Origin: Candidatus Saccharimonadota bacterium
GTDB taxonomy: Bacteria; Patescibacteriota; Saccharimonadia; Saccharimonadales; UBA10212
NCBI GenBank assembly: GCA_016176605.1
Contig: JACOWW010000002.1
Coordinates: 126,846-190,845 of the forward strand
Direction: 5' to 3'
Length of the DNA: 64,000 nt
Both the position numbers and the translations under genes were made by a program. The notes below the pieces were generated by a model. That model worked only from the letters and a program-made list of their open reading frames with translations, was not told the DNA's origin and searched no databases. Below are positions 1 through 7,449 of the stretch, in pieces (within the stretch, counting starts at the first letter, position 1; each line of letters begins with the position of its first letter).

Positions 1-1128
1 CCTCTCTTACCTCTCGCCCGCGCCCTTAAAGACAAAAATCCCAGCTGCAAAGTCGTATACATTGGCTTAAAAGGGGATAAGATGGAAGCCGGCGTTCGCT
101 ACGATATTTTCGATAAGGCTGTTTACGTTTCTTCGGGCAAATTCCGCCGTTACCACGGCGAGAGCTTAGTGTCACACCTTATCGACGTTAAGACACTATT
201 GCAAAACTTTAGGGACTTTTTTAGAGTCGTGTCGGGCACAATTTCCGCTTGGAAGTTACTGCGAAAATACAAACCTAGCGTTGTCTTTAGCAAAGGCGGC
301 TACGGGGTAGTGCCGGTTGGCCTCGCGGCGCGCCTACTTGGTATCCCGATTGTTACGCATGATTCAGACGCCGCTGCTGGCTTGGCTAATCGGATTATTG
401 GTCGCTGGGCGAAACTTCACGCCACTGGTATGCCCTCGCGCTATTACCCATACGCCAAAGCCAGCACTCACTACGTCGGCATACCAGTAGATGAGAGAGT
501 GAAACCGGTAAATGAGGCGCTCAAGCGTTCGCTAAGAAACCAAATTGACTTATCGGCTGATAGCTTAGTTCTCCTGGTGGCCGGCGGCGGCTTAGGCTCA
601 CAAAAATTAAATGAATTAGTGATCCGAGTAGCGCCCCAGCTTCTAAAAAAGCACCCCAAATTGCACATTGTCCACTTCAGTGGTTCCGGGCATCAGGATT
701 CGGTTGCTGAACATTACAGACGGGAACTGGGGGCGCAAATGCCCGATAAAGTTAGGGTTATCGGTTTTTCCAGTGACTTTTATGCTTACACCGGCGCGGC
801 TGATGTGGTTTTAGCCAGGGCAGGGGCGACCACCCTAGCTGAGTTAGCCATCCAGCGCAAAGCGGCCGTCATTATTCCCAGCCCCTTTTTAACCGGCGGC
901 CACCAATTGCGAAATGCTGAGCAATTAACAACATTAGGTGCAGCCAAAGTTCTGCCTAACGACGTAAGTCCACAAAAGTTATTCAAGGTTTTAGACGAGC
1001 TACTAGAAAATAAACAGATGAGGGCCGGACTAGCGCACAAAATTGGTTCGCTAGCCCGTCCTGATGCGGCTGACAAGTTAGCCGACATTTTATTGCAAAT
1101 AAGCCTGCGCAATGCGGTTGCTCAGTAG
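1..1128 (+). CDS. murG: MurG, UDP-GlcNAc:lipid I GlcNAc transferase, 5' end cut by window
   Basis: Membrane-associated glycosyltransferase that adds GlcNAc to lipid I to make lipid II for peptidoglycan. The frame is open from base 1, and codons before the first Met at 82 read as normal MurG sequence, so the gene begins outside the window. The middle has the glycine-rich GGGLGSQKL turn of the C-terminal Rossmann domain. The UDP-GlcNAc site follows as RAGATTLAELA, then a HQLRNAEQL helix, both typical of the family. The last 17 bp overlap ftsQ, the usual order in a dcw cluster. Function is firm; only the start is missing. Confidence 0.95.
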   Translation, partial: PLLPLARALKDKNPSCKVVYIGLKGDKMEAGVRYDIFDKAVYVSSGKFRRYHGESLVSHLIDVKTLLQNFRDFFRVVSGTISAWKLLRKYKPSVVFSKGGYGVVPVGLAARLLGIPIVTHDSDAAAGLANRIIGRWAKLHATGMPSRYYPYAKASTHYVGIPVDERVKPVNEALKRSLRNQIDLSADSLVLLVAGGGLGSQKLNELVIRVAPQLLKKHPKLHIVHFSGSGHQDSVAEHYRRELGAQMPDKVRVIGFSSDFYAYTGAADVVLARAGATTLAELAIQRKAAVIIPSPFLTGGHQLRNAEQLTTLGAAKVLPNDVSPQKLFKVLDELLENKQMRAGLAHKIGSLARPDAADKLADILLQISLRNAVAQ

Positions 1129-1990
1129 AAAAAATCGGCTGAATCGGCGTAAGTTTTCTGCCCAAGGTGGTCAAAAGCCGGCGCCGCGTTACTACTTTAG
1201 ATCATCTGGGCCAGCCGCTGCCAGCCCGTTTCAGAGACGACCAGCTGCCACTAAACCACGAAGCGGCATTCTTAAACGGATCAAAAATGCAGTTGTGGCG
1301 ATAGTTTTGGTTGCCGGCCTCGTATACAGTCTGATTATCAAACCTCGTCCTGAAGTGTTGGTGGCTGATACCAGCTATCATCCAGCCAGCGTCTATCAAT
1401 CGGCGGCCCAAGCGACGTTAATGCCACTGCGTAATCGCAATAAATTGACTTTGGATAAAAACGCCATCAGTTCCGCCATGAAGCGGCAATTTCCAGAAAT
1501 TTCCTTTGTCGAGTTGAAACTGCCGCTGCTGCGTCAAATACCGACTTTTAAAATTGACATTGCCGCGCCAACCTTCAATTTAAGCAGTGCCAATAATCTA
1601 TATATCGTCGGCGCTAATGGCGTCGTAGTAGCCGCCAGCGGCCAATTGCCAAATTTATCGAAGTTACCAACGGTCATTGACCAGTCGGGTTTTGAGGCCA
1701 GCCCTGGTAAGCAAGTGCTAAGCACCGAAGCGATCGCCTTTATCAACACCATACTTGTCCAGTGCCAGCGGGCCGGTGTTAATGTTCAATCGCTGACTTT
1801 ACCGGCGGCGCCCCAAGCCCTCGAACTGAGGGCCAGCGGCAGCCCCTATTTTGTTAAATTCGACCTTGGCGGTGACGCCACGCTCCAGGCAGGGCAGTAC
1901 CTAGCCGCCAAGCACCAGTTTGACAGCGAAAATACTCAGCCCAGCCAATATCTAGACGTCCGTGTGGCTGGAAAGATTTATTACAAGTAG
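1112..1990 (+). CDS. ftsQ: FtsQ/DivIB-like cell division protein
   Basis: Bitopic membrane protein expected to link the early and late divisome. The 292-residue product has a basic cytoplasmic tail (about 1-58), one membrane span (about 60-76) and an extracytoplasmic part. That part ends in YLDVRVAGKIYYK, the strand pattern found at the end of FtsQ beta domains. A POTRA domain is expected just after the span (about 80-150), but it is divergent. The gene overlaps murG by 17 bp, which fits dcw order and translational coupling. Assignment rests on topology, position and the C-terminal motif rather than strong identity. Confidence 0.8.
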   Translation: MRLLSRKNRLNRRKFSAQGGQKPAPRYYFRSSGPAAASPFQRRPAATKPRSGILKRIKNAVVAIVLVAGLVYSLIIKPRPEVLVADTSYHPASVYQSAAQATLMPLRNRNKLTLDKNAISSAMKRQFPEISFVELKLPLLRQIPTFKIDIAAPTFNLSSANNLYIVGANGVVVAASGQLPNLSKLPTVIDQSGFEASPGKQVLSTEAIAFINTILVQCQRAGVNVQSLTLPAAPQALELRASGSPYFVKFDLGGDATLQAGQYLAAKHQFDSENTQPSQYLDVRVAGKIYYK

Positions 1991-2252
1991 ATCACATACC
2001 CTTCTTTAGTTCGTATTTTGTTCATATATAATCTAATTAAAACTACTAAGAAAAAACATACAGGGCAGTGTAATTTAGCAAATGTCAAATTTTTTGTTTA
2101 GAGCCGAAAAAGCAGGGGAAAATATACAAAAATATGAAAGACCCAAAAGTCAAGCCATTCGACAAGCTCAGGCTTGGGTGTGGATAACTTTTCACATTTC
2201 ACGACATAGTTAAAAGTCAGTGAGGCATTAACAATATAAACTTTTTTAATAT
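1991..2252. other. Gene-free stretch with a -10 box and a small hairpin
   Basis: AT-rich stretch without a credible ORF. It has a TATAAT at 2027-2032 on the plus strand with a poor -35. It also has a hairpin with arms CAAGCC (2151-2156) and GGCTTG (2171-2176). A TATAAA at 2235-2240 lies directly upstream of the RNA candidate that follows. Confidence 0.4.
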
Positions 2253-2433
2253 GCGGGCTGCTATTGCAGAGCACTGAACAACAGCTAAATATGATAAATT
2301 GTTAAAAGTACCCTGCCTGAAAGGGGTATTGGTGAACATCCTAGTTCCCAATATGGCGCGTCGTGAAATCTATCTTGTGCGACGTGTGGTCTAAGTCTCA
2401 AAAACTATATTCCCTCCGCTTGTCGGCGCCTGC
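2253..2433 (+). ncRNA. Candidate structured RNA of about 180 nt (6S-like in size)
   Basis: This stretch has no reading frame but contains ordered stems. The ends pair (GCGGGC at 2253-2258 with GCCTGC at 2428-2433, one G-U). Inside are GTACCC with GGGTAT, TATTGG with CCAATA, and GCGTCG with CGACGT. A -10-like TATAAA lies at 2235-2240, and a T-rich run follows the closing stem at 2434-2447. Length and a closed rod with internal loops recall 6S RNA, and the stretch TTGGTGAACATCC resembles part of it, but I see no decisive signature. SRP RNA, RNase P RNA and tmRNA motifs were looked for and not seen. Confidence 0.35.
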
Positions 2434-2564
2434 AATTTTTGTTTTTCGATTTTTTAAATAATTAACTATTTTTATTATTGCTACCCGCCTGCCGTAGTGG
2501 TATGCCAATCCCTCTACACCATACCAACGAACCTTGTTCGTAAAATGTTCGATAAGTTTTAATA

Positions 2565-2570
2565 TATAAT
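2565..2570 (+). promoter_or_regulatory. -10 box for the gene at 2580
   Basis: Perfect TATAAT nine bases before the ATG at 2580. There is no Shine-Dalgarno between them, so the mRNA probably starts at or very near the start codon. No convincing -35 is visible. Confidence 0.6.
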
Positions 2571-2579
2571 TATTAACAG

Positions 2580-3251
2580 ATGATTACTGGTGTACGCATT
2601 AGTAAGGCTGGTGCGCAAGTTCCCTGGACCAAGGCTGAAGTGCTAGCGGGCCTAGAATATTTCTTCAAGCTATACTCTCGTTACCCTACGGCACGAGAAA
2701 TAGACGCATTCGAATATCTGCCGTCATCAAGGTCGATACAAAGACAATTTGGAGGCCTTGTAGTACTCAGAAGCGAACTCATACCAAATAGCCATAACAA
2801 TTTTACTAAAGGTTCTTATCGTTCGGCTCGTGCTAAAGAGTCATGGGACAGGGCTGCAAAATATGAGGAAGAGTTCTTTGGTTTTCTGTGTAAGCATTTT
2901 GAACCTGTAGCTGTCCACGAGCATAAAGTAATGAGGCCCGGAAACGTTAATAGCGACTATTATATTTACTTAAATGAGAATAGCGGGGTAGTCATTGACC
3001 TTTTCTATGCCAAAGACCTATTTTCCCTATCAAATGTTATAAATATAAAATTAAAAAGATATATGAATCTGCCAATTGAAACATATTTTATTCTGGTGGG
3101 CAATAGGCATATAACCCAAGAAAACATAAACAGCATGCTTTCGAACAGAAAAGTTGCCCTGCCCTCGCATATATCCATAAACACAGAAGAAAATTTTAAG
3201 AACTCAACTATACTCGACATCAAAAGCAGATCAATTTATTCTCGTAGTTAG
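2580..3251 (+). CDS. Hypothetical protein, possible nuclease with an N-terminal DNA-binding repeat
   Basis: 223 residues, not confidently recognised. Residues about 15-65 look like one unit of the helical repeat found beside homing endonucleases: a YPTAREID segment, then a RSIQRQFGGLVVLR segment. The second half has a strand VVIDLFYAK, then a helix with IKLKRY, then YFILVGN. This could be a PD-(D/E)XK-like core, but the catalytic set is not clean. ATG at 2580 fits the TATAAT just upstream. The last 4 bases overlap the convergent stop of the VirD4-like gene. Base composition is more AT-rich than neighbours, which suggests recent acquisition. Confidence 0.5.
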   Translation: MITGVRISKAGAQVPWTKAEVLAGLEYFFKLYSRYPTAREIDAFEYLPSSRSIQRQFGGLVVLRSELIPNSHNNFTKGSYRSARAKESWDRAAKYEEEFFGFLCKHFEPVAVHEHKVMRPGNVNSDYYIYLNENSGVVIDLFYAKDLFSLSNVINIKLKRYMNLPIETYFILVGNRHITQENINSMLSNRKVALPSHISINTEENFKNSTILDIKSRSIYSRS

Positions 3252-5815
3252 CGAAGTTTGATGATGTGTTCGTTGCTGGCCGGATTGTCAGTGGCCGGCT
3301 TTGGCGCGCTTGTAGGCTGTCCACTCGAGCCGCCGCCTCTGCGGCGCCTGGAGCGCTTGCGTTTAACCGGCGGCTGGTCTTGCACTCGACTTTGTATCTT
3401 TTGAGGGTGCGTGACGCCGGTAGCCAGCTTTATAAGCTGTTCGTTGGGTGATACTTTAGGTTTATTGGCCGCCGGTTCGGTCTTAGCCGCAGCAGCCAAG
3501 CCCGATGCTTCGCGGATAACCTTCTCAACCTCCTGCTTATCGCGGCCGTAGCGTTCACGTGTCCTAGCGATGATTTGGGCCGAGTTATCTTGCGGCGGAC
3601 TGGGCAAGTTAAGTGTCTTAGCCGAAAAGGCCGGCGCTTTCTCGTCATCGATCATCATGCTGATTACAAAAAAGCGCGAATGCTGCTGGATTAAATTGGC
3701 CGCCTCGAACTCGGGTTCAAAATATTTTTGCAAAAACGGCGCGTCATCGGGGCTGACCCTAAAGCTCATGACCGTACCGACGTTACCAAAGACGGCGCCG
3801 CGAACCTCCTCACTCATTTGCGATATGTATTGGTTGGCAACAGTCAAATTAAGCGCGTATTTGCGGGCCTCAGACAATATTGTGGCGAATGAATCGGTGG
3901 CAAAGTTCTGGAACTCGTCAACGTACAGATAAAATGACCGGCGCCTGTCCTCGGGTATTTCAGCGCGCCCCATGGACGCCAGCTGAATCTTAGTGACTAC
4001 CAGCGCGCCCAAAATACCGGCATTATCCTCGCCCATTAAGCCGCGGCTTAAGTTGACGACCAAGATTTTACCCTCGTCCATGATTTTACGGATATCGAAC
4101 GTGCTTTTAGGCTGGCCAACAATGTTTCTAATCATCGGATTGGCCGTAAAGGCCCCTACTTTATTAAGCACCGGCGCCACGGCCTCGGTGGCAAATTTAT
4201 CATTCCAGCTGGCGAATTCCACTGTCCAGAAGTTTCTGACCACCGGGTCGTCAATATATTTAATAACGTCAGCTCGAAAATGTCGGTCAGTCAGCATACG
4301 CGTGATGTCGAGCATGGTTGAGTTGGGAAAATCAAGCAGCGCCAGCAGCGTGTAGCGCAGTATATATTCCAATCTCGGGCCCCAACTTTCGGCAAACAGG
4401 CGTTTGAGTACGCCGACTACTTCCGAACTAATGTGGCCTTTGAGCGATGGGTCGGAAATTTCTAACGGATTAAAGCCGATAGGGTGCTCGGTGTCGGCTG
4501 GGTTGAAGTAGACAACATCATCGATTCGGTTTTTGGGTATAAAACTCAAAACGTGCTGGGCGTAATCGCCGTGCGGGTCAATAACGGCGAAGCCCTGGTC
4601 GTAATAAATGTCGGAGATTGTTAGCAGCTCTAGGGCACCGGACTTACCTGTGCCGGTTTGGCCCAAAATGTACATGTGGCGGCTGCGGTCGGCGCGGCGG
4701 ATACCAAAGACAGTGTTATCACCGCGGAAATTAGTTACACCAAACAGGCTGATTTCTTCTTCATGTCCCGGTTCGGCTATGGGGATATTAGCCGGCGGCT
4801 CGGCCGTTTTGGTGGTTGCCCAGACGATGCTGGGTGTTTCTACCGTAGTGTGCGGCAGGTGGAACAGGCTGGCTAATTCTTCTATGTTCAAAATAAAGCC
4901 GTGGTCAATAAAAAACCTGGCCTGGTATTCCAGCAGCTTATCGCGGTTAAAGCTCTCGGCTTTAGCTCTGAAGCCGTTAAGGTTAGTGGTATTGAACTGC
5001 TTAAAAGCACCGACCAGCGCTTGCATGCGCAGCCGGGCAGTCCGCTGGTCGTTGCCAGCATAAAGCAAGCGGATTTTGACCTGGTAGCCCAGTTTTTGGG
5101 TTTTGGTTTCGATGGCTGTAATACGGGCCTTGTCCCGTTCTGATAATTCCGGCTCGCTGCCGGCCTCCCTACCAGTGGCCGCCGGCGGGCGTGCCAGCGC
5201 CGCGAAAGCCTGCCCGGCGTAGCTTAAAGTTGCTGTCCCGCTACCGGACAAGATTCCCCTACCCCCTCGGATGCGAGCAATCGTTTTGGCGCCGCGCTTA
5301 TGCCAATCATCGGCGATTGGGCGGGCCATGATCTGGATCCACATCTCTTCGCTTTCCTTATCCAGTTTGGCCAGTGTGGCGGTAATGGCCGCCAGGGGGT
5401 CAACTTCAAAGCTCGGAAATGTCTTAATTGGCATTGTTTCGTTGTCGATTAGGGTCAGTTCGGTTGTGTGGATGACTGCCTGCTCAAAATCACGTTCGGC
5501 ATAGTCCGTTTCCGGCTCGGTAATCTGGACTGTCGGGTACTGGGCGTAAATTTGCCCCTCTACGAAGGCTTGCAAATGTTTTGGTGTCCAGATATAAAAA
5601 CGAATCCGCTGGCCTTTGGCGGCAATTTCCAGGCTGATATGCTCTTGCAGTGTGCCCGACAGGCGCAGTTCGCGCTTGGAGCGCAAGATACCGTGCAAGG
5701 CCGCCAGCATCTGCTCGGCAGCCAGCTCTTTCTTGTCGTTCTCGCGCGGGATCTCCAGCATTAACAAACAATGCTCGTGATGCATCCGCACTTTTTTACT
5801 TCGGCGTAATATCAT
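3248..5815 (-). CDS. VirD4/TraD-like DNA-pumping ATPase (type IV secretion family)
   Basis: Large soluble ATPase. After an N-terminal region of about 380 residues comes a Walker A (GQTGTGKS, near residue 385). A VIDPHGDYAQHVLSF segment follows, then a Walker B (SFYLYVDEFQNF, near 630) and ANQYISQM, the order seen in VirD4/TraD/DUF87 ATPases. The tail is Lys/Arg-rich (KRKRSRRRRGGG). Such proteins move DNA or proteins through membranes; no membrane span and no other secretion gene is nearby, so the partner machinery is unknown. An upstream TTG at 5830 is in frame, but a TATAAT at 5833-5838 points to ATG 5815 as the start of a near-leaderless mRNA. Confidence 0.8.
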   Translation of the reverse strand: MILRRSKKVRMHHEHCLLMLEIPRENDKKELAAEQMLAALHGILRSKRELRLSGTLQEHISLEIAAKGQRIRFYIWTPKHLQAFVEGQIYAQYPTVQITEPETDYAERDFEQAVIHTTELTLIDNETMPIKTFPSFEVDPLAAITATLAKLDKESEEMWIQIMARPIADDWHKRGAKTIARIRGGRGILSGSGTATLSYAGQAFAALARPPAATGREAGSEPELSERDKARITAIETKTQKLGYQVKIRLLYAGNDQRTARLRMQALVGAFKQFNTTNLNGFRAKAESFNRDKLLEYQARFFIDHGFILNIEELASLFHLPHTTVETPSIVWATTKTAEPPANIPIAEPGHEEEISLFGVTNFRGDNTVFGIRRADRSRHMYILGQTGTGKSGALELLTISDIYYDQGFAVIDPHGDYAQHVLSFIPKNRIDDVVYFNPADTEHPIGFNPLEISDPSLKGHISSEVVGVLKRLFAESWGPRLEYILRYTLLALLDFPNSTMLDITRMLTDRHFRADVIKYIDDPVVRNFWTVEFASWNDKFATEAVAPVLNKVGAFTANPMIRNIVGQPKSTFDIRKIMDEGKILVVNLSRGLMGEDNAGILGALVVTKIQLASMGRAEIPEDRRRSFYLYVDEFQNFATDSFATILSEARKYALNLTVANQYISQMSEEVRGAVFGNVGTVMSFRVSPDDAPFLQKYFEPEFEAANLIQQHSRFFVISMMIDDEKAPAFSAKTLNLPSPPQDNSAQIIARTRERYGRDKQEVEKVIREASGLAAAAKTEPAANKPKVSPNEQLIKLATGVTHPQKIQSRVQDQPPVKRKRSRRRRGGGSSGQPTSAPKPATDNPASNEHIIKLR

Positions 5816-5832
5816 AAATCGCTTATCCAATT

Positions 5833-5838
5833 ATACAC
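5833..5838 (-). promoter_or_regulatory. -10 box of the VirD4-like gene
   Basis: TATAAT on the minus strand. Transcription would begin near 5820-5826, downstream of the in-frame TTG at 5830. This argues for ATG 5815 as the start codon. Confidence 0.55.
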
Positions 5839-5871
5839 CTCAGAACGTAGCGGAATTTCTAATTGCCAAGA

Positions 5872-6909
5872 TTATTCGGCCAGGGCGTAAGTAGCCTTGG
5901 CGACGCGTTTGAATTGAGGCTTGCCTTGCAGGTTCAAAAGAATGGTCGTTTCTTTGACGTGGCGACTTTTAAGCACCCGGCGGACGATTTCGTCGCGGTG
6001 CAGCGGCCCGCTCTCTTTTTTGAGGACTTCGGCGATGACGTCGGCAACAGTTCCCTTTTTATAACCCCATTCTTTGAGGGCATAAATACCGCGGCCAATC
6101 AGTACAAAGCGCTTATCTTTGATTAGCTCGTTGTGGATGGCCTGAGTTGTTACGTCCTTGCGTTTAAAATCACTCTTTTTGATGGCCTCGGCAATTTCTG
6201 AAAAGTGCATTGGCTGACCGGTGTCGTGTAAGATAACGTAAATCTTGTCGCGGATATTCTTGGGATTGACCATTGGCCATTTCGTAAGGCCCCAGCGCCC
6301 GTGCAGGCTGGCGACATTCTTGGAAATGCTGGCCAGGGCTTGCACGTGCTTATGGTCGTTATTACCAACTTCTTTGGCGATGACGGCGATATTAGTCGGC
6401 TCGCCAATCTTACTTATGGCGTCAATGACCTTGCTTACGTTGTTACGAATGGCTTTTTCGCTGTGTTTGGCACTTAAACCAACAGCGTGGAAAAAGTGGT
6501 CGTTATCTTCAATCACGGCTATATTCGGCGCTAAATGGGCCAAAAAAGCCACGCGGGATTGATCAATCTTGTTATTTTCGGGGGTTAGGCGTTCGGTGAT
6601 TTCTCCGGTACGGGCTACATTACCCACTTTTTGGAGGTGGTCTGTCAAAACTGCCTCTACCTCTTTGATGTGCGGCAGATCTTCGCCGGCGGCTTTTAGC
6701 TTGGTGATGACCGCTTTTTCCAGTTGCCTAACCCGCTCGCGGGTAATACCAAGTAATTCGCCGATTTGTTCCAGGGTTTCACGGCGGTCAAACAAGCCAA
6801 ACCGGCGGGCAATAATTTCCCGCTCGCGTTCTCGGTCAATAGTACCAAGAATATCTTGGACTATGGCTTCGATGTCTAATTTGGTAATGGTTGCAGTAGT
6901 TTCTGCCAT
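5872..6909 (-). CDS. Sigma-70 region 4 / HARE-HTH fusion, putative transcription regulator
   Basis: 345 residues. The first about 75 are a sigma-70 region 4-like helix-turn-helix (ETLEQIGELLGITRERVRQL). There is no region 2, so this is not a complete sigma factor. Two later winged-helix stretches (about 215-270 and 280-345, for example QPMHFSEIAEAI and GPLHRDEIVRRVLKS) are HARE-HTH domains, as in RNA polymerase delta subunit and some restriction enzymes. It could bind RNA polymerase and the -35 region. A GGGAAGAG Shine-Dalgarno lies 5 nt before ATG 6909. Family known, role inferred. Confidence 0.75.
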   Translation of the reverse strand: MAETTATITKLDIEAIVQDILGTIDREREREIIARRFGLFDRRETLEQIGELLGITRERVRQLEKAVITKLKAAGEDLPHIKEVEAVLTDHLQKVGNVARTGEITERLTPENNKIDQSRVAFLAHLAPNIAVIEDNDHFFHAVGLSAKHSEKAIRNNVSKVIDAISKIGEPTNIAVIAKEVGNNDHKHVQALASISKNVASLHGRWGLTKWPMVNPKNIRDKIYVILHDTGQPMHFSEIAEAIKKSDFKRKDVTTQAIHNELIKDKRFVLIGRGIYALKEWGYKKGTVADVIAEVLKKESGPLHRDEIVRRVLKSRHVKETTILLNLQGKPQFKRVAKATYALAE

Positions 6910-7081
6910 ATTATCTCTTCCCTGTTAGCAATGGTTAATACGCTATAGGTTTCTATAATTATAAAACTTTAAATTTCAAAAGTCAAGAACACTTTTTCTG
7001 CTATTATTCTATCACGAATTAGACGGCCACGCACAATCCGTTTGTGTTTGAATTACTACAATATCGATTAGAATCTCTGTA
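6910..7081. other. Intergenic, possible plus-strand promoter
   Basis: No ORF. Near its end, TTGAAT and TAGAAT about 15 nt apart could drive plus-strand transcription into the hairpin-rich stretch that follows. Confidence 0.3.
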
Positions 7082-7449
7082 AATATGTGGATAAAATCGC
7101 TCGCCCTTATCTTTTTTGGCCGCGTCACCAGCCTGATGTACCTGTTGGTTTAAATTAGGCTCGCTCGAGAACTCCTCGCCCCGACGGTACCGTCGGGGCT
7201 CGTCAAACAGCTCTCACGCCCAAGGTCGCCTAATTTCAACAACATTTACTCAGGTTGGCTCCGATATCCAAAGAAAGATAAGGGCTTGCTTTACAACAAC
7301 TATTTTACTGTGTTAAGTGTAACGCTGCTAGCCGTGCGAACGTTTGTGAATAAGTGGGTCGGTCTGCTGAGTGCAGCCGGATCCGCCTGAGGCGGACCCG
7401 CGTGAAGCGCCCACTTATTCACAAATGTGAGTAACAGGCTAGCTTTTTT
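7082..7449 (+). ncRNA. Candidate structured RNA or repeat: long nested inverted repeats
   Basis: No gene, but two large folds. Fold 1 (about 7101-7285) is a rod. GCCCTTATCTTT pairs with AAAGATAAGGGC, AAATTAGGC with GCCTAATTT, and the tip is a perfect 20-bp palindrome CCCCGACGG/CCGTCGGGG. Fold 2 (about 7328-7442) has perfect 16-bp arms TTTGTGAATAAGTGGG and CCCACTTATTCACAAA, framed by GCTAGCC and GGCTAGC. It is followed by seven T, which are also the AAA codons at the end of topA. It could be one 365-nt RNA with an intrinsic terminator, a 6S-like rod plus a terminator, or a non-autonomous mobile element. Confidence 0.4.
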
